Part shown: positions 1 to 8,854 of the stretch, in pieces
How the letters are laid out: each line of letters starts with the position of its first letter
Numbering within the stretch: position 1 is the stretch's first letter
Origin: Ancylobacter tetraedralis
GTDB taxonomy: Bacteria; Pseudomonadota; Alphaproteobacteria; Rhizobiales; Xanthobacteraceae
Direction of reading: 5' to 3'
Assembly: GCF_014195655.1 (NCBI RefSeq)
Contig: NZ_JACICD010000007.1
Span: forward strand, 1 to 64,000
Length of the DNA stretch: 64,000 nucleotides
The notes under the pieces: generated by a model
What the model saw: the letters and a program-made list of their open reading frames with translations, nothing else
Database searches by the model: none
What the model was told of the DNA's origin: nothing
Translations under genes and position numbers: made by a program

Positions 1-7
1 CGGGCCA

Positions 8-39
8 CCCACCCGGCGACGCGCGCGTCGCCGGGTGGG
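8..39. repeat. Perfect 14-bp inverted repeat (hairpin) before tctB
   Basis: Two 14-base arms (8-21 and 26-39) are exact reverse complements around a CGCG loop. There is no T-run after the stem, so a classic rho-independent terminator is not supported. It lies just before the tctB start at 74. In tripartite tricarboxylate transporter operons the gene before tctB is usually tctC, so the hairpin may stabilise or attenuate the operon transcript after the binding-protein gene. That role is inference, because the upstream gene is outside the window. Confidence 0.6.
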
Positions 40-73
40 CTTCATTCGTGACGATCTCGGGGAAAGTCCGCGC

Positions 74-554
74 ATGACGCGTTTCGTGAAGAATCCGAAA
101 GGATGTCGCCAGCGGCCTCCTGCTGATCGGGCTGGCCGCATTCTTCGCCTGGCAGGCGATGGACCTGCCAATGGGCCGGGCGATCCGCATGGGGCCAGGC
201 TATTTTCCGATGATCCTGGCCGGCCTGCTGGCGCTGCTCGGCCTCATCGTGCTCATAAGCGGGCTGGCGGTGCCCGCCGGGGAAAGCCACGCGATCAATT
301 TTGCCGGCTGGCCGTGGCGCTCGCTGGCGCTCGTGACGCTGGCGGTGGTCATTTTCGGGCTCGGCATCCGCCCGCTGGGGCTCGGCCCGTCCATGGGGCT
401 GGCGGTTTTCCTCTCCGCGCTGGCGAGCCGCAAGTTCAACCTCCTCACCGGCCTCGCCTCGGCGCTGATCATGGTCGCGTTCTCGTGGGCGGTGTTCATC
501 AAGGGGCTCGGCCTGCCGCTGCCCCTGCTCGGGCCCTGGCTCGGCGGCTATTGA
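74..554 (+). pseudogene. tctB: TctB-family small membrane subunit, frameshifted
   Basis: TctB is the small four-helix membrane subunit of tripartite tricarboxylate transporters and partners TctA and the periplasmic TctC. A GGGGAAAG ribosome site precedes ATG 74, which encodes MTRFVKNPK. Reading then leaves frame: the family-like continuation (DVASGLLLIGLAAFFAWQA and on to the stop at 552-554) lies in the +1 frame. Removing one base from the AAAGG run at about 98-102 joins the halves into a 159-residue protein of normal TctB length, with the typical RMGPGYFP segment after the first helix. As written, translation from 74 is broken, and the internal ATG at 159 would drop the first helix. Either a real recent mutation or a sequencing indel explains this. 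The intact tctA downstream favours recency or error. Confidence 0.75.
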
Positions 555-570
555 ATCGGGAGCGGGTATC

Positions 571-2070
571 TTGGAAATCTTCGATAATCTCGCCCTTGGC
601 TTCTCCGTCGCCTTCACCTTCCAGAACATTTTCTACTGCTTCCTCGGCGTGCTGCTGGGCACGCTGATCGGCGTGCTGCCCGGCCTCGGGCCGGTGCCGA
701 CCATCGCCATGCTGCTGCCGATCACCTTCGGCCTGCCGCCGGTGGCGGCGCTCATCATGCTGGCGGGCATCTATTACGGCGCGCAGTATGGCGGCTCGAC
801 CACGGCGATCCTCATCAACCTGCCGGGCGAGAGTTCCTCGGTCGTCACCGCCATCGACGGCTACCAGATGGCGCGTCAGGGCCGCGCGGGCGCGGCGCTG
901 GCCACGGCGGCGATCGGCTCGTTCGTCGCCGGCTCGGTGGCGACATTCCTGCTGGCGGTGTTCGTGCCGCCGCTGGCCGACCTCGCCTTGAAATTCGGTC
1001 CGCCGGAATATTTCGCGCTGATGGTGCTCGGCCTCGTCGCCTCGGTCGCGCTGGCTTCCGGCTCGGTGGTCAAGGCGCTGGCGATGGTGGTGCTCGGCAT
1101 CCTGCTCGGCCTCTCCGGCCAGGATGTCTATACCGGAGCGCCGCGTTTTACCTTCGACATGCTCGAACTGGCCGACGGCATCGAGTTCGTGGCGCTCGCC
1201 ATGGGCGTGTTCGGCATCGGCGAGATCGTGCGCAATCTGGAGGACGAGCATACCCGCACCGTGATGGTGCAGAAGGTGAAGGGCCTGCTGCTGTCGAAGG
1301 ACGATATCAAGCGAATCATCGGGCCGATCCTGCGCGGCACCTTCCTCGGCTCCTTCCTCGGCATCCTGCCCGGTGGCGGGGCGATTCTCTCCTCCTTCGC
1401 CGCCTATTCGATCGAGAAGAAGATCTCGCGCCATCCCGAGCAGTTCGGCCGGGGCGCCATCGAAGGCGTGGCGGCGCCGGAATCGGCCAACAATGCCGGC
1501 GCGCAGACCTCGTTCATCCCGATGCTGACGCTGGGCATCCCGTCCAACCCGGTCATGGCGCTGATGATCGGCGCGCTGATCATCCAGGGCATCGTGCCGG
1601 GCCCCAATGTGGTGAACGAGCAGCCGAGCCTGTTCTGGGGCATCGTCGTGTCGATGTGGCTGGGCAATCTGATGCTGGTGGTGCTCAACCTGCCGATGAT
1701 CGGCATATGGGTGCGCCTGCTCACCGTGCCCTACCACATCCTGTTTCCGCTGATCGTCGGCTTCTGCTGCATCGGCGTCTACAGCGTGAACAACAACTCG
1801 ATCGACGTGTTCACCATGGCCGTGTTCGGCCTCGTGGGCTACGTGCTGGTGAAGCTCGACTGCGAACCCGCGCCGCTGCTGCTCGGCTTCATCATCGGGC
1901 CGATGCTGGAGGAATATCTGCGCCGCGCCATGCTGATCTCCCGTGGCGACCCGACCGTGTTCTTCACCCGGCCGATCTCCGCCACCATGCTGGCCCTCGC
2001 CATTCTGGCTCTTGTCGTTGTGCTGTTGCCGTCGGTCCGCAAGAAGCGCGAGGAGGCCTTCAAGGAATAG
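571..2070 (+). CDS. tctA: Tripartite tricarboxylate transporter permease TctA
   Basis: This is the large membrane subunit (499 aa, normal family length) of a TTT uptake system for citrate-like or other carboxylates. It is rich in hydrophobic segments and contains the glycine/proline-rich GVLPGLGPVPTIAMLLP near residues 33-49 and its internal repeat GILPGGGAILSSFAAYSIEK near 265-284, both hallmarks of TctA. The start is TTG 571 with GGGAGCGGG upstream; no better in-frame ATG keeps the N-terminal helix. It lies 16 bases after the tctB stop, so the two are one transcription unit. The substrate cannot be read from the permease. Confidence is high for family, low for substrate. Confidence 0.93.
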   Translation: MEIFDNLALGFSVAFTFQNIFYCFLGVLLGTLIGVLPGLGPVPTIAMLLPITFGLPPVAALIMLAGIYYGAQYGGSTTAILINLPGESSSVVTAIDGYQMARQGRAGAALATAAIGSFVAGSVATFLLAVFVPPLADLALKFGPPEYFALMVLGLVASVALASGSVVKALAMVVLGILLGLSGQDVYTGAPRFTFDMLELADGIEFVALAMGVFGIGEIVRNLEDEHTRTVMVQKVKGLLLSKDDIKRIIGPILRGTFLGSFLGILPGGGAILSSFAAYSIEKKISRHPEQFGRGAIEGVAAPESANNAGAQTSFIPMLTLGIPSNPVMALMIGALIIQGIVPGPNVVNEQPSLFWGIVVSMWLGNLMLVVLNLPMIGIWVRLLTVPYHILFPLIVGFCCIGVYSVNNNSIDVFTMAVFGLVGYVLVKLDCEPAPLLLGFIIGPMLEEYLRRAMLISRGDPTVFFTRPISATMLALAILALVVVLLPSVRKKREEAFKE

Positions 2071-2177
2071 GTATCCACAGGCACGTTGGGGAAAGATGGA
2101 TCGCCTGGCCGGTCCCTATGGACAGGCCAGAATCCCTTTGCTACATGACCACTCGTTCGCGAGGCCACGGCCCGCGA

Positions 2178-2253
<76 letters not shown>

Positions 2254-2369
2254 TCATTCGGTTCTCCGGATCTGGTGGATTTTCGGTGGGATGGCATTGC
2301 GTCCCATAATTCACTCCCCGAACGAACGTGCTTGCGAATATACAAGCCTTGTCGCGCTGGTGCAGCGAA

Positions 2370-2403
2370 CGGGCCTTCCGTAGCGCCGGGCCTTCCATAG
2401 CGC
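2370..2403. repeat. 17-bp tandem direct repeat
   Basis: Two adjacent copies of CGGGCCTTCCGTAGCGC (2370-2386) and the same sequence with A for G at one position (2387-2403). They sit in the roughly 295-base stretch between the tRNA and the next small gene, where no convincing coding region is seen. Probably a local slippage duplication. Confidence 0.6.
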
Positions 2404-2548
2404 GAGGAAGGCGGGCGCGCCCGCATCGTGGCCGTCGGGACACGCGCACTGCCTTCACGTGCATCCGGGGACCATCGTTCCCATATAGGCAGACGGGCGG
2501 CGGCGGACGACGCTCCGGAAAACCCGCCCGCCCCAGGAGGATCGCACC

Positions 2549-2761
2549 ATCAACCATTCTCTTTCGCTGATCTGCGCCCATTGCCACCGCTGCGGCCGTC
2601 GCTCGGCATTAGGACAGGGCGACGCGAAGCTGTTGCCTGCCGCCGATACGGCCGAGCCGCCGCCGCGGCTGCGCTGCGACATGTGCGGGGGGCGGCGTGT
2701 GACGCTGTTCAACGCCAGCGGCCCGGTGGAGATGCTGGCCTTCCTTTCCGGCCGCATCTGA
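2549..2761 (+). CDS. Small cysteine-rich (putative zinc-binding) protein, possible ATC start
   Basis: An open frame of 70 codons with strong coding character. It holds an N-terminal CAHCHRCG cluster and a central CDMCGG knuckle, then a hydrophobic-polar tail ending LAFLSGRI. The paired CxxC motifs suggest a zinc ribbon-like fold; no family was recognised. The frame is open from 2489 but contains no ATG, GTG or TTG upstream of the first cysteine. A perfect AGGAGG at 2535-2540 sits 8 bases before ATC 2549, which makes ATC the best-placed initiation codon. A rare ATC start, a CTG start at 2567, or a sequence error are the alternatives. It lies 70 bases before the next small gene on the same strand. 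Confidence 0.5.
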   Translation: MNHSLSLICAHCHRCGRRSALGQGDAKLLPAADTAEPPPRLRCDMCGGRRVTLFNASGPVEMLAFLSGRI

Positions 2762-2831
2762 GCCCGCCGCCGCGAACCAATCCTGCACTGGTGCGTTTAA
2801 CACCGGATATCCGGGTTCATGGAGCGCGATC

Positions 2832-3116
2832 ATGGCAGACGAAGAAGGCATTCCCAACGGTCTGGGCACGGCATCGGGCGAGACGCCCGAACACCCCGCT
2901 CATGTCCCACATTCGGAGCCGGGGCCGGCGCAAGCGGCGAGCCAAGCGGCCAGCAAGGGGCGCGTGAACGCCGTCCGCAGTCTGATCCAGATGTCGCAGC
3001 GCTCGCATTCCGCCGCCGGTACGATGGCGGTGGGCACGCAGCGGCGCTATTCCTTCAAGATGATCCTTGCCGCCGCGCTGGCCGGCTATGCCGTCGGCCG
3101 CCTGATGACGCGCTGA
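2832..3116 (+). CDS. Small hypothetical protein with C-terminal membrane segment
   Basis: 94 residues. The first half is polar and rich in Pro, Ala, Gly and Glu, so it is probably disordered. It is followed by a basic stretch (residues 45-72) and a short C-terminal hydrophobic segment ILAAALAGYAVGRLMTR. The layout resembles small tail-anchored proteins of the ElaB/YqjD kind, but the similarity is in architecture only and no family is claimed. GGAG at 2821-2824 lies 7 bases before ATG 2832. A terminator follows at 3141, so the gene ends its transcription unit. Confidence 0.65.
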   Translation: MADEEGIPNGLGTASGETPEHPAHVPHSEPGPAQAASQAASKGRVNAVRSLIQMSQRSHSAAGTMAVGTQRRYSFKMILAAALAGYAVGRLMTR

Positions 3117-3140
3117 TCGACTCAACCATCCACGACGTCA

Positions 3141-3162
3141 GCCCGCCCCGATGGCGGGCTTT
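3141..3162 (+). terminator. Rho-independent terminator
   Basis: GCCCGCC (3141-3147) pairs with GGCGGGC (3153-3159) around a 5-base loop, followed by TTT. It sits 25 bases after the stop of the small membrane protein and just before the transglutaminase gene. Confidence 0.7.
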
Positions 3163-3189
3163 CGCCTGACTAGACCTAGGAAAACGCGC

Positions 3190-4080
3190 ATGCAGACCCT
3201 CGTGGTGCGTCACGTCACGCAGTATAATTACGCCAACCCAGTCGATTTCCAGCGCCATCGCCTGATGCTGCGCCCGCGTGACAGCCATGACCTGCGCCTT
3301 GTCGGCGCGGAACTGTCATTGTGGCCGCATGGCAATGTGCACTGGTTGCACGATGTGTTCGGCAATTCCGTCGCCGTGGTCGATTTTCTTGAGCCGTCGA
3401 ACCAGCTGAAAGTGGAAAGCGTGCTGACGCTGGAGCGCTTCGGGCTCGGCGGGCTTGCCTTCGAAATCGAGCAAAACGCGAAGGAATATCCCTTCGTCTA
3501 TTCGCCCGATGATCGCATCGATCTCGGCCGCATGCTCGATTGCCACTATCCCGACCCCGGCAACGACCTTGCCGAGTGGGCGAACAGCTTCGTCGCCGCA
3601 CGCCCGACCGATACGATGGCGCTGCTGAGCGACATGAACACCGGGATCTTCAAGGGGTTCGCCTATCAGCTGCGCCACGAGCAGGGCACCCAGACCCCGC
3701 TGGAGACCCTGCGGCTGGGCAGCGGCTCCTGCCGCGATTTCGCGCTGCTGCTGATCGAGGCGGCGCGCGCGCTCGGCTTCGGCGCGCGCTTCGTCACCGG
3801 CTATCTCTACGATCCGGCGCTCGACAGCGATGCGCCCTCGGTCGTCGGCGCGGGGGCCACCCATGCCTGGGCCGACATCTACCTGCCGGGCGCGGGCTGG
3901 ATCGAGTTCGATCCCACCAATGGCACCATCGCGGCCGATAATCTGATCCGCGTCGCGGTGACGCGCGATCCCAGCCAGGCTGTGCCGGTGGCCGGCGGCT
4001 TCACCGGCCTGGTCGGCGATTATCTCGGGATGACGGTCGACGTCTCGGTGCGCGCGCATCACGAACCGCTGGCGGCGTGA
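3190..4080 (+). CDS. Transglutaminase-like cysteine protease family protein
   Basis: 296 residues. The N-terminal region is the beta-strand bacterial transglutaminase N domain (roughly 1-85); the C-terminal region is the transglutaminase core. The catalytic triad is visible: Cys181 in GSGSCRDFALLL, His225 in GATHAWADIYL and Asp241 in WIEFDPTNG. Family members act as peptidases or amidases rather than proven cross-linkers, and no substrate can be read. No signal peptide is seen, so it is probably cytoplasmic. ATG 3190 follows AGGAAAACGCGC; the frame is open further upstream, but those codons overlap the preceding terminator. It is followed by a bidirectional terminator. Confidence 0.85.
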   Translation: MQTLVVRHVTQYNYANPVDFQRHRLMLRPRDSHDLRLVGAELSLWPHGNVHWLHDVFGNSVAVVDFLEPSNQLKVESVLTLERFGLGGLAFEIEQNAKEYPFVYSPDDRIDLGRMLDCHYPDPGNDLAEWANSFVAARPTDTMALLSDMNTGIFKGFAYQLRHEQGTQTPLETLRLGSGSCRDFALLLIEAARALGFGARFVTGYLYDPALDSDAPSVVGAGATHAWADIYLPGAGWIEFDPTNGTIAADNLIRVAVTRDPSQAVPVAGGFTGLVGDYLGMTVDVSVRAHHEPLAA

Positions 4081-4103
4081 TCCGTCGTCAAGAGCTGCGT
4101 TAA

Positions 4104-4132
4104 AAAGGGCCGCCTCTAAAGGGCGGCCCTTT
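4104..4132. terminator. Bidirectional terminator between convergent genes
   Basis: GGGCCGCC (4107-4114) pairs with GGCGGCCC (4122-4129). The stem is flanked by an A-run on the left and TTT on the right, so it can act on both strands. It separates the plus-strand transglutaminase from the minus-strand ene-reductase. Confidence 0.85.
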
Positions 4133-4149
4133 CCATGTCGGGGCGTGCG

Positions 4150-5271
4150 TCAGGCGTCGGTCGTCTCAAGGGTGGGGTAATCGACATAGCCCTTGGCGCC
4201 GCCGCCATAGAGGTGGTCGCGGTCCAGTTCGTTGAAGGCGACGCCACGGCGCAGGCGCTCCACCGCATCCGGCGAGGAGATGAAGGGCTTGCCGAAGGCC
4301 ACGAGGTCGGCCTTGCCGGCGGCGATCACTTCCTCCGCGAGCGCCTTGTCGTAGCCGTTATTCACCATCCAGGTTCCGCTGAAGCGTTTGCGCAGAGCCT
4401 CGAAGTCGAAGTCCGGCGCAATGTCGCGCGGGCCGCCGGTGGCGCCCTCGATCATGTGCACATAGACCGGGTGGAGGCTCTCCACCACATCCAGCACGTG
4501 GTTGAACAGCGGCTGCGGGTCGCTGTCCGACAGGCCGTTCGCCGGGGCGACCGGCGACAGCCGGATACCGGTGCGGGCCGCGCCGATTTCGCCGACCACG
4601 GCGGTCAGCACTTCTTTCAGGAAGCGCGTGCGGTTCTCGATCGAGCCGCCATAGGCATCGGTGCGCTTGTTGGCGCCATCGCGCAGGAACTGGTCGATGA
4701 GGTAGCCATTCGCGCCGTGGATCTCGACGCCGTCGAAACCGGCGCGGATGGCGTTGGCAGAGGCCGTGCGGAAGTCGTCGACGATGCCGGGAATCTCTTC
4801 CAGCGTCAGGGCGCGGGGTTCGTCGACCTCGGCGAAGCCATTATTCACATAGGTCTTCGTCGCGGCGCGGATCGCGGACGGGGCGAGCGGGGCGGCCCCG
4901 CCGGGCTGCAGCGAGCTGTGCGACACGCGGCCGACATGCCAGAGCTGCACGAAGATGCGCCCGCCCTTGGCATGGACCGTGTCGGTGATGCGCTTCCAGC
5001 CCTCGACCTGAGCTTCGGTGAAAACGCCGGGCGTGTCCTGATAGCCCTGGGCGGTAGCGGAGATCTGCGTCGCCTCGGTGATGATGAGGCCGGCGCTGGC
5101 GCGCTGGCCGTAATATTCGACGGCGAGCGAGGAGGGGACGAGCCCGGCTGCCGCGCGGTTGCGGGTGAGCGGGGCCATGACGATGCGGCTCGACAGCGTG
5201 ATGTCGCCGAGGCGATACGTGTCGAAGAGGGAGGGGGTGGCAACCAAGATCGGCTCCTGTCCGTTGTGCAT
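4150..5271 (-). CDS. nemA: Old Yellow Enzyme family alkene (N-ethylmaleimide-type) reductase
   Basis: FMN-dependent, NAD(P)H-using ene-reductase of about 373 residues, close to the 365 of NemA. Visible motifs are SLFDTYRLGDITLSSRIVMA at the N-terminus, the substrate-binding His/Asn pair in EIHGANGYLIDQFLRD, the RTDAYGGSIENR signature, and the phosphate-binding end LVAFGKPFISSP. These enzymes reduce activated C=C bonds in quinones, maleimides and nitro compounds in the cytoplasm. The frame extends to 5520, but ATG 5271 best matches the family N-terminus. It is divergent from pncB across about 290 bases. The family call is firm; NemA as the exact ortholog is likely but not proven. Confidence 0.88.
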   Translation of the reverse strand: MHNGQEPILVATPSLFDTYRLGDITLSSRIVMAPLTRNRAAAGLVPSSLAVEYYGQRASAGLIITEATQISATAQGYQDTPGVFTEAQVEGWKRITDTVHAKGGRIFVQLWHVGRVSHSSLQPGGAAPLAPSAIRAATKTYVNNGFAEVDEPRALTLEEIPGIVDDFRTASANAIRAGFDGVEIHGANGYLIDQFLRDGANKRTDAYGGSIENRTRFLKEVLTAVVGEIGAARTGIRLSPVAPANGLSDSDPQPLFNHVLDVVESLHPVYVHMIEGATGGPRDIAPDFDFEALRKRFSGTWMVNNGYDKALAEEVIAAGKADLVAFGKPFISSPDAVERLRRGVAFNELDRDHLYGGGAKGYVDYPTLETTDA

Positions 5272-5562
5272 CTGTTCCGTAGCCCGATACGGGCTTTCCC
5301 CCTGCCACTTAAGCACTGACGCCGAGGTTCCAAGGGGCAAACGCACGCTGTCGTGGTGCCGACATGAATGGCGGGTGGCCTGCCCCAGCGGAAGATCGGG
5401 TGCGCCGGGCTCCTGTGTGCCGTGGCGGCCGCCCCGCGCCGGAGCGTCGTTTGGAATTATGCTCAATCCATTGAAACGAGAGCATTTTCCTGTCGTCCGG
5501 GTGATTTCGCCCGCGCGCAAAAGGTTCTAGAAGGAGTTCTCGGGCAACGGGGCCTTCTGTGC

Positions 5563-6855
5563 ATGATCGACATCGCGACGCGCGTCTATAATCACACGTG
5601 GAAGATCGACCCGATCGTGCGTTCGGTGCTCGATACGGATTTCTACAAGCTGCTGATGGCGCAGACCATTTACCGGCGCCACTTCAATACCCGCGTCACA
5701 TTCGGCATCATCAACCGCACGCAGACCGTGCGCATCGCCGATTTCGTCGACGAGGGCGAGTTGCGCGAGCAGCTCGACCATGTGCGCTCGCTGACGCTGA
5801 CGCGCGGGGAATCCACCTGGCTGCGCGGCAACATGTTCTACGGCAAGCGGCAGATGTTCTCGCCGGACTTCATCGCCTGGTTCGAGCGCTTCCGCTTTCC
5901 CGCCTATCATCTGGAACGGCGTGAGGGGCAGTACGAGCTCACCTTCGAGGGGCCGTGGATCGAGACCACGCTGTGGGAAATCCCGGCGCTCGCCATCATC
6001 AACGAGCTGCGCTCGCGTGCCGTGCTGCGCAGCATGGGCCGGTTCGAACTGCAGGTGCTCTATGCCCGGGCGATGACGCGGGTGTGGGAGAAGGTCGAGC
6101 GGCTGAAAAGGCTCGGCGAGGTGAATGTCGCCGATTTCGGCACCCGCCGCCGCCACGGCTTCCTGTGGCAGGACTGGTGCGTGCAGGCGATGATGGAGGG
6201 ATTGGGCGAGCGCTTCATGGGCACGTCCAACTGCCTCATCGCGCTGCGCCGCGAGGTGGAGGCGACCGGCACCAATGCCCATGAGCTGCCGATGGTCTAT
6301 GGCGCGCTGGCCGATTCGGACGCCGATCTGGCCGAATCACCCTACAAGGTGCTGTCCGACTGGCAGAAGGACTATGAGGGCAATCTGCGCGTCATCCTGC
6401 CCGACACATTCGGCACCTCGCATTTTCTCGCCCACGCGCCCGACTGGGTCGCCGGATGGACCGGAATCCGCATCGACAGCAAGGAACCGATCGAGGGTGG
6501 CGAGGAGGCGATCGCCTGGTGGCGGGCCCGCGGGCAGGACCCGACGCGCAAGCTGGCGATCTTTTCCGATGCACTCGACATTGGCGACATCGAGCGAATC
6601 TATCGCCATTTCGACGGCCGCATGCGCATGGGATTCGGCTGGGGAACGCTGCTGACCAATGATTTCCGCGGCTTCGCGCCGGAAGGCCGGCTCGATCCCA
6701 TCTCCATCGTCTGCAAGGTGATTTCCGCCGACGGACGCCCGACGGTGAAACTTTCTGACAATCCGACCAAGGCCATGGGACCGGCCGACGAAATCGCCCG
6801 CTATCAACGGGTTTTCGAGGCGTCGCCGCAGAACGCCCGCGCCCAGACGGTGTGA
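5563..6855 (+). CDS. pncB: Nicotinate phosphoribosyltransferase
   Basis: Catalyses nicotinate + PRPP (+ ATP) to nicotinate mononucleotide, the entry step of the Preiss-Handler NAD salvage pathway. The protein is 430 residues, normal for PncB. Typical stretches are [18 protein letters not shown] near the N-terminus, [17 protein letters not shown] and [14 protein letters not shown]. The last carries the His expected to be phosphorylated, and [10 protein letters not shown] is the phosphoribosyl-binding end. The open frame begins at 5368, but the residues before ATG 5563 are unlike the family, so 5563 is taken. No other NAD gene is adjacent. Confidence 0.93.
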   Translation: MIDIATRVYNHTWKIDPIVRSVLDTDFYKLLMAQTIYRRHFNTRVTFGIINRTQTVRIADFVDEGELREQLDHVRSLTLTRGESTWLRGNMFYGKRQMFSPDFIAWFERFRFPAYHLERREGQYELTFEGPWIETTLWEIPALAIINELRSRAVLRSMGRFELQVLYARAMTRVWEKVERLKRLGEVNVADFGTRRRHGFLWQDWCVQAMMEGLGERFMGTSNCLIALRREVEATGTNAHELPMVYGALADSDADLAESPYKVLSDWQKDYEGNLRVILPDTFGTSHFLAHAPDWVAGWTGIRIDSKEPIEGGEEAIAWWRARGQDPTRKLAIFSDALDIGDIERIYRHFDGRMRMGFGWGTLLTNDFRGFAPEGRLDPISIVCKVISADGRPTVKLSDNPTKAMGPADEIARYQRVFEASPQNARAQTV

Positions 6856-7236
6856 ATAACACCTTAAACGGGAGGTAACCCGATAAATACCAGGCGGAGG
6901 TTGTGCAATCGGGCCCATAGTTGCCGCAATCGGTGGCCAATTTGAAAAATCAGTGTTGTGGCTTTCTTGCATCAAGCCCGGATCTGCCGTTAGTGTGGTG
7001 TTCGGAGCGTGCGAGTCAGCAAGGTGAGTATTGGTGAGGGGTTCCGATGCGGCCCGTCCCAGAACCGGAAAGTAACGCATGCGAAGTGTTGATCCGCGCG
7101 TGACCGAGAGGGCGATCTTCGGCGCAGCGATGCGTCAGCGGTCGGCAGCCCGATCCGAGGCCGAGACCTTCCAGGCGAAGCGTATGCGTTTCTGCCCAAT
7201 CGTTTTTTCCGAAACGCCGGTAGAGTGATCAGCGCC
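6856..7236 (+). other. Intergenic region, 381 bases, no gene seen
   Basis: No frame shows family-like protein or a well-placed ribosome site. Its first part (6856-6990) is less GC-rich than its surroundings and is the likely promoter zone of the SH3-domain protein downstream. No terminator with a T-run is evident after pncB. Confidence 0.5.
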
Positions 7237-8721
7237 ATGTCGATGTCGTCGCAGGAGCCGCGCGGTCAGGGTCTTTCGTCATCGCTTGTCAGCGATTTCC
7301 GGGCCATTTTGAACTCTCTCGAGCAGGAGAAGGTTTCCCGCTCCACCGAGCCCGCCGCAGAGCCGCCCGCGCCGGAGAGCGGCGAACCGCAAGCCCTCTC
7401 CGCACATTCTGCTCCGGCAGAGCCCGCGCCCGCGCTGGCCGCTGAACCCGTTCCGGCCCGGCCGGCTGCCCAGCCGCCGCGTCGTTACGCACCGAGCGAG
7501 CGCCCCGCACCGATGGCCTATTCGGAGTTGCGCAGCCGGATTGCCGCGCTGGGCGACGTGAAAGACATGTTCCCGGCCCGCCCCGCCGCCGAGGCCGCGC
7601 CCGTCGTGGCGCCCGCCGCGCGAATCACCGAGCCGGCCCCGCGCGTCGTCGAGGAATTGCGCGCGCCCGAGCCGCGGCCGGCGGAAGCCCATCCGCCGGT
7701 AGCGCCGGCCCCCCGTGCCGCCCCGTCGGCCCCGCGTGCCGCCCCCGCCGCTGCCCTGTCCGAAGCGTTGGAGCCGCGTCGGCGCGGCTTCGGCGCCGCC
7801 CGCCGGAGCGATTGCGACGTACCGGCCCGTCGGCGTCGCAGCGCCAATTCGAGCGAGGCTATCACCTGGCAGCGCGTGGGTGTGCTGGTGGCATGCATGG
7901 TGGTCGTCGGCGGCGGTGCCGTCGCGCTTCAATCGGTGGTTGGGCGAGACGAGACGAAAGTCGCCGCCGACGCGATCGGCAATGCCGCCATCGCCAGCGT
8001 CGCCCCTTCCAGCGGGGCCAGCCTGATCAGCCCGGCGGTCGCCGCTTTCGATCCGGTGTCGCCGCCGGCCGAGCCGAAACCCGAGCCCGCTATGACGGCG
8101 GTGGCTGCCGCACCGGATGTCGAGCCGGAATATGAGCCCGAGACCGATGCGGAGAGCGCCGCCGATGCTCTTGCCTCCGTGCAGAAACCGATGCTGCGCA
8201 ATGCCCGGCCGGTGTTCAATTCCTCGGATCTTCCCGAATTACCGGCCAGCGTGACCGCCTTCGCCCCCGGCGGGGCCAACATTGCCGGCGCGGCGAGCGA
8301 GCCAGCGGACGCCGCCACGATCGCCGCGCCGCCCAAGCGCGCGCCCGTTCCCCCTCCCGCCCCGGTCAAGCACGCCGCTGCCAAGCCTGCCGCGAAGCCG
8401 GCCGAGACGGTCGCGGCGGCGGCTGGCGCGCCGGCGGATGCCGCGGGCGAAGAGCCGGATGTATCCGGCGACGCGGCCGACTCTCAATCCGCTTTTGGCG
8501 GCGATCCGGTTGGCGTGGTGGCACTGCGCTCGTCCGTCTCCATGCGTACCGCGCCGAAGCGAAACGCTTCGGTGATCTCGAACCTGCCGGCGGGCCAGAA
8601 GGTGGAACTGGTGGGCTGCACCAGCTGGTGCGAAGTGATCGTCGAGGGCAAGCGCGGCTACGTCTACAGGAGTTACGTCGACCAGAAGTCACTCCAGCAG
8701 GCCGACGCCGCGCCGGAATGA
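7237..8721 (+). CDS. Single-pass membrane protein with long disordered regions and C-terminal bacterial SH3 domain
   Basis: About 494 residues in three parts. Residues 1-205 are Ala/Pro/Glu-rich and probably disordered and cytoplasmic. One transmembrane helix lies at about 213-232 (VLVACMVVVGGGAVALQ). A second Ala/Pro-rich linker follows, ending in an SH3b domain from about 425 that contains VALRSSVSMRTAP, the paired Cys of VGCTSWCEV, and GYVYRSYVD. SH3b domains often bind peptidoglycan, so the C-terminus is probably periplasmic; this is inference. GTG 7225, ATG 7237 and ATG 7243 are possible starts and none has a strong ribosome site. The specific function is unknown. Confidence 0.75.
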   Translation: MSMSSQEPRGQGLSSSLVSDFRAILNSLEQEKVSRSTEPAAEPPAPESGEPQALSAHSAPAEPAPALAAEPVPARPAAQPPRRYAPSERPAPMAYSELRSRIAALGDVKDMFPARPAAEAAPVVAPAARITEPAPRVVEELRAPEPRPAEAHPPVAPAPRAAPSAPRAAPAAALSEALEPRRRGFGAARRSDCDVPARRRRSANSSEAITWQRVGVLVACMVVVGGGAVALQSVVGRDETKVAADAIGNAAIASVAPSSGASLISPAVAAFDPVSPPAEPKPEPAMTAVAAAPDVEPEYEPETDAESAADALASVQKPMLRNARPVFNSSDLPELPASVTAFAPGGANIAGAASEPADAATIAAPPKRAPVPPPAPVKHAAAKPAAKPAETVAAAAGAPADAAGEEPDVSGDAADSQSAFGGDPVGVVALRSSVSMRTAPKRNASVISNLPAGQKVELVGCTSWCEVIVEGKRGYVYRSYVDQKSLQQADAAPE

Positions 8722-8854
8722 GCGGTTTCGCCGTAACATCTTGAATCATTTATTGAAGCGACGTCGGCGGTGAATGCGCCGCCCGCGCTCGCCTCCCTCC
8801 GGACCGCGTGTTAGACCCCGGTCACGGTAAATTACCCACTCAAGGAAACGATTC

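Noticed and set aside
2254-2548. Possible tRNA-associated integration site after tRNA-Lys
   Set aside because: No integrase, no second copy of the tRNA 3' end and no composition shift were found.
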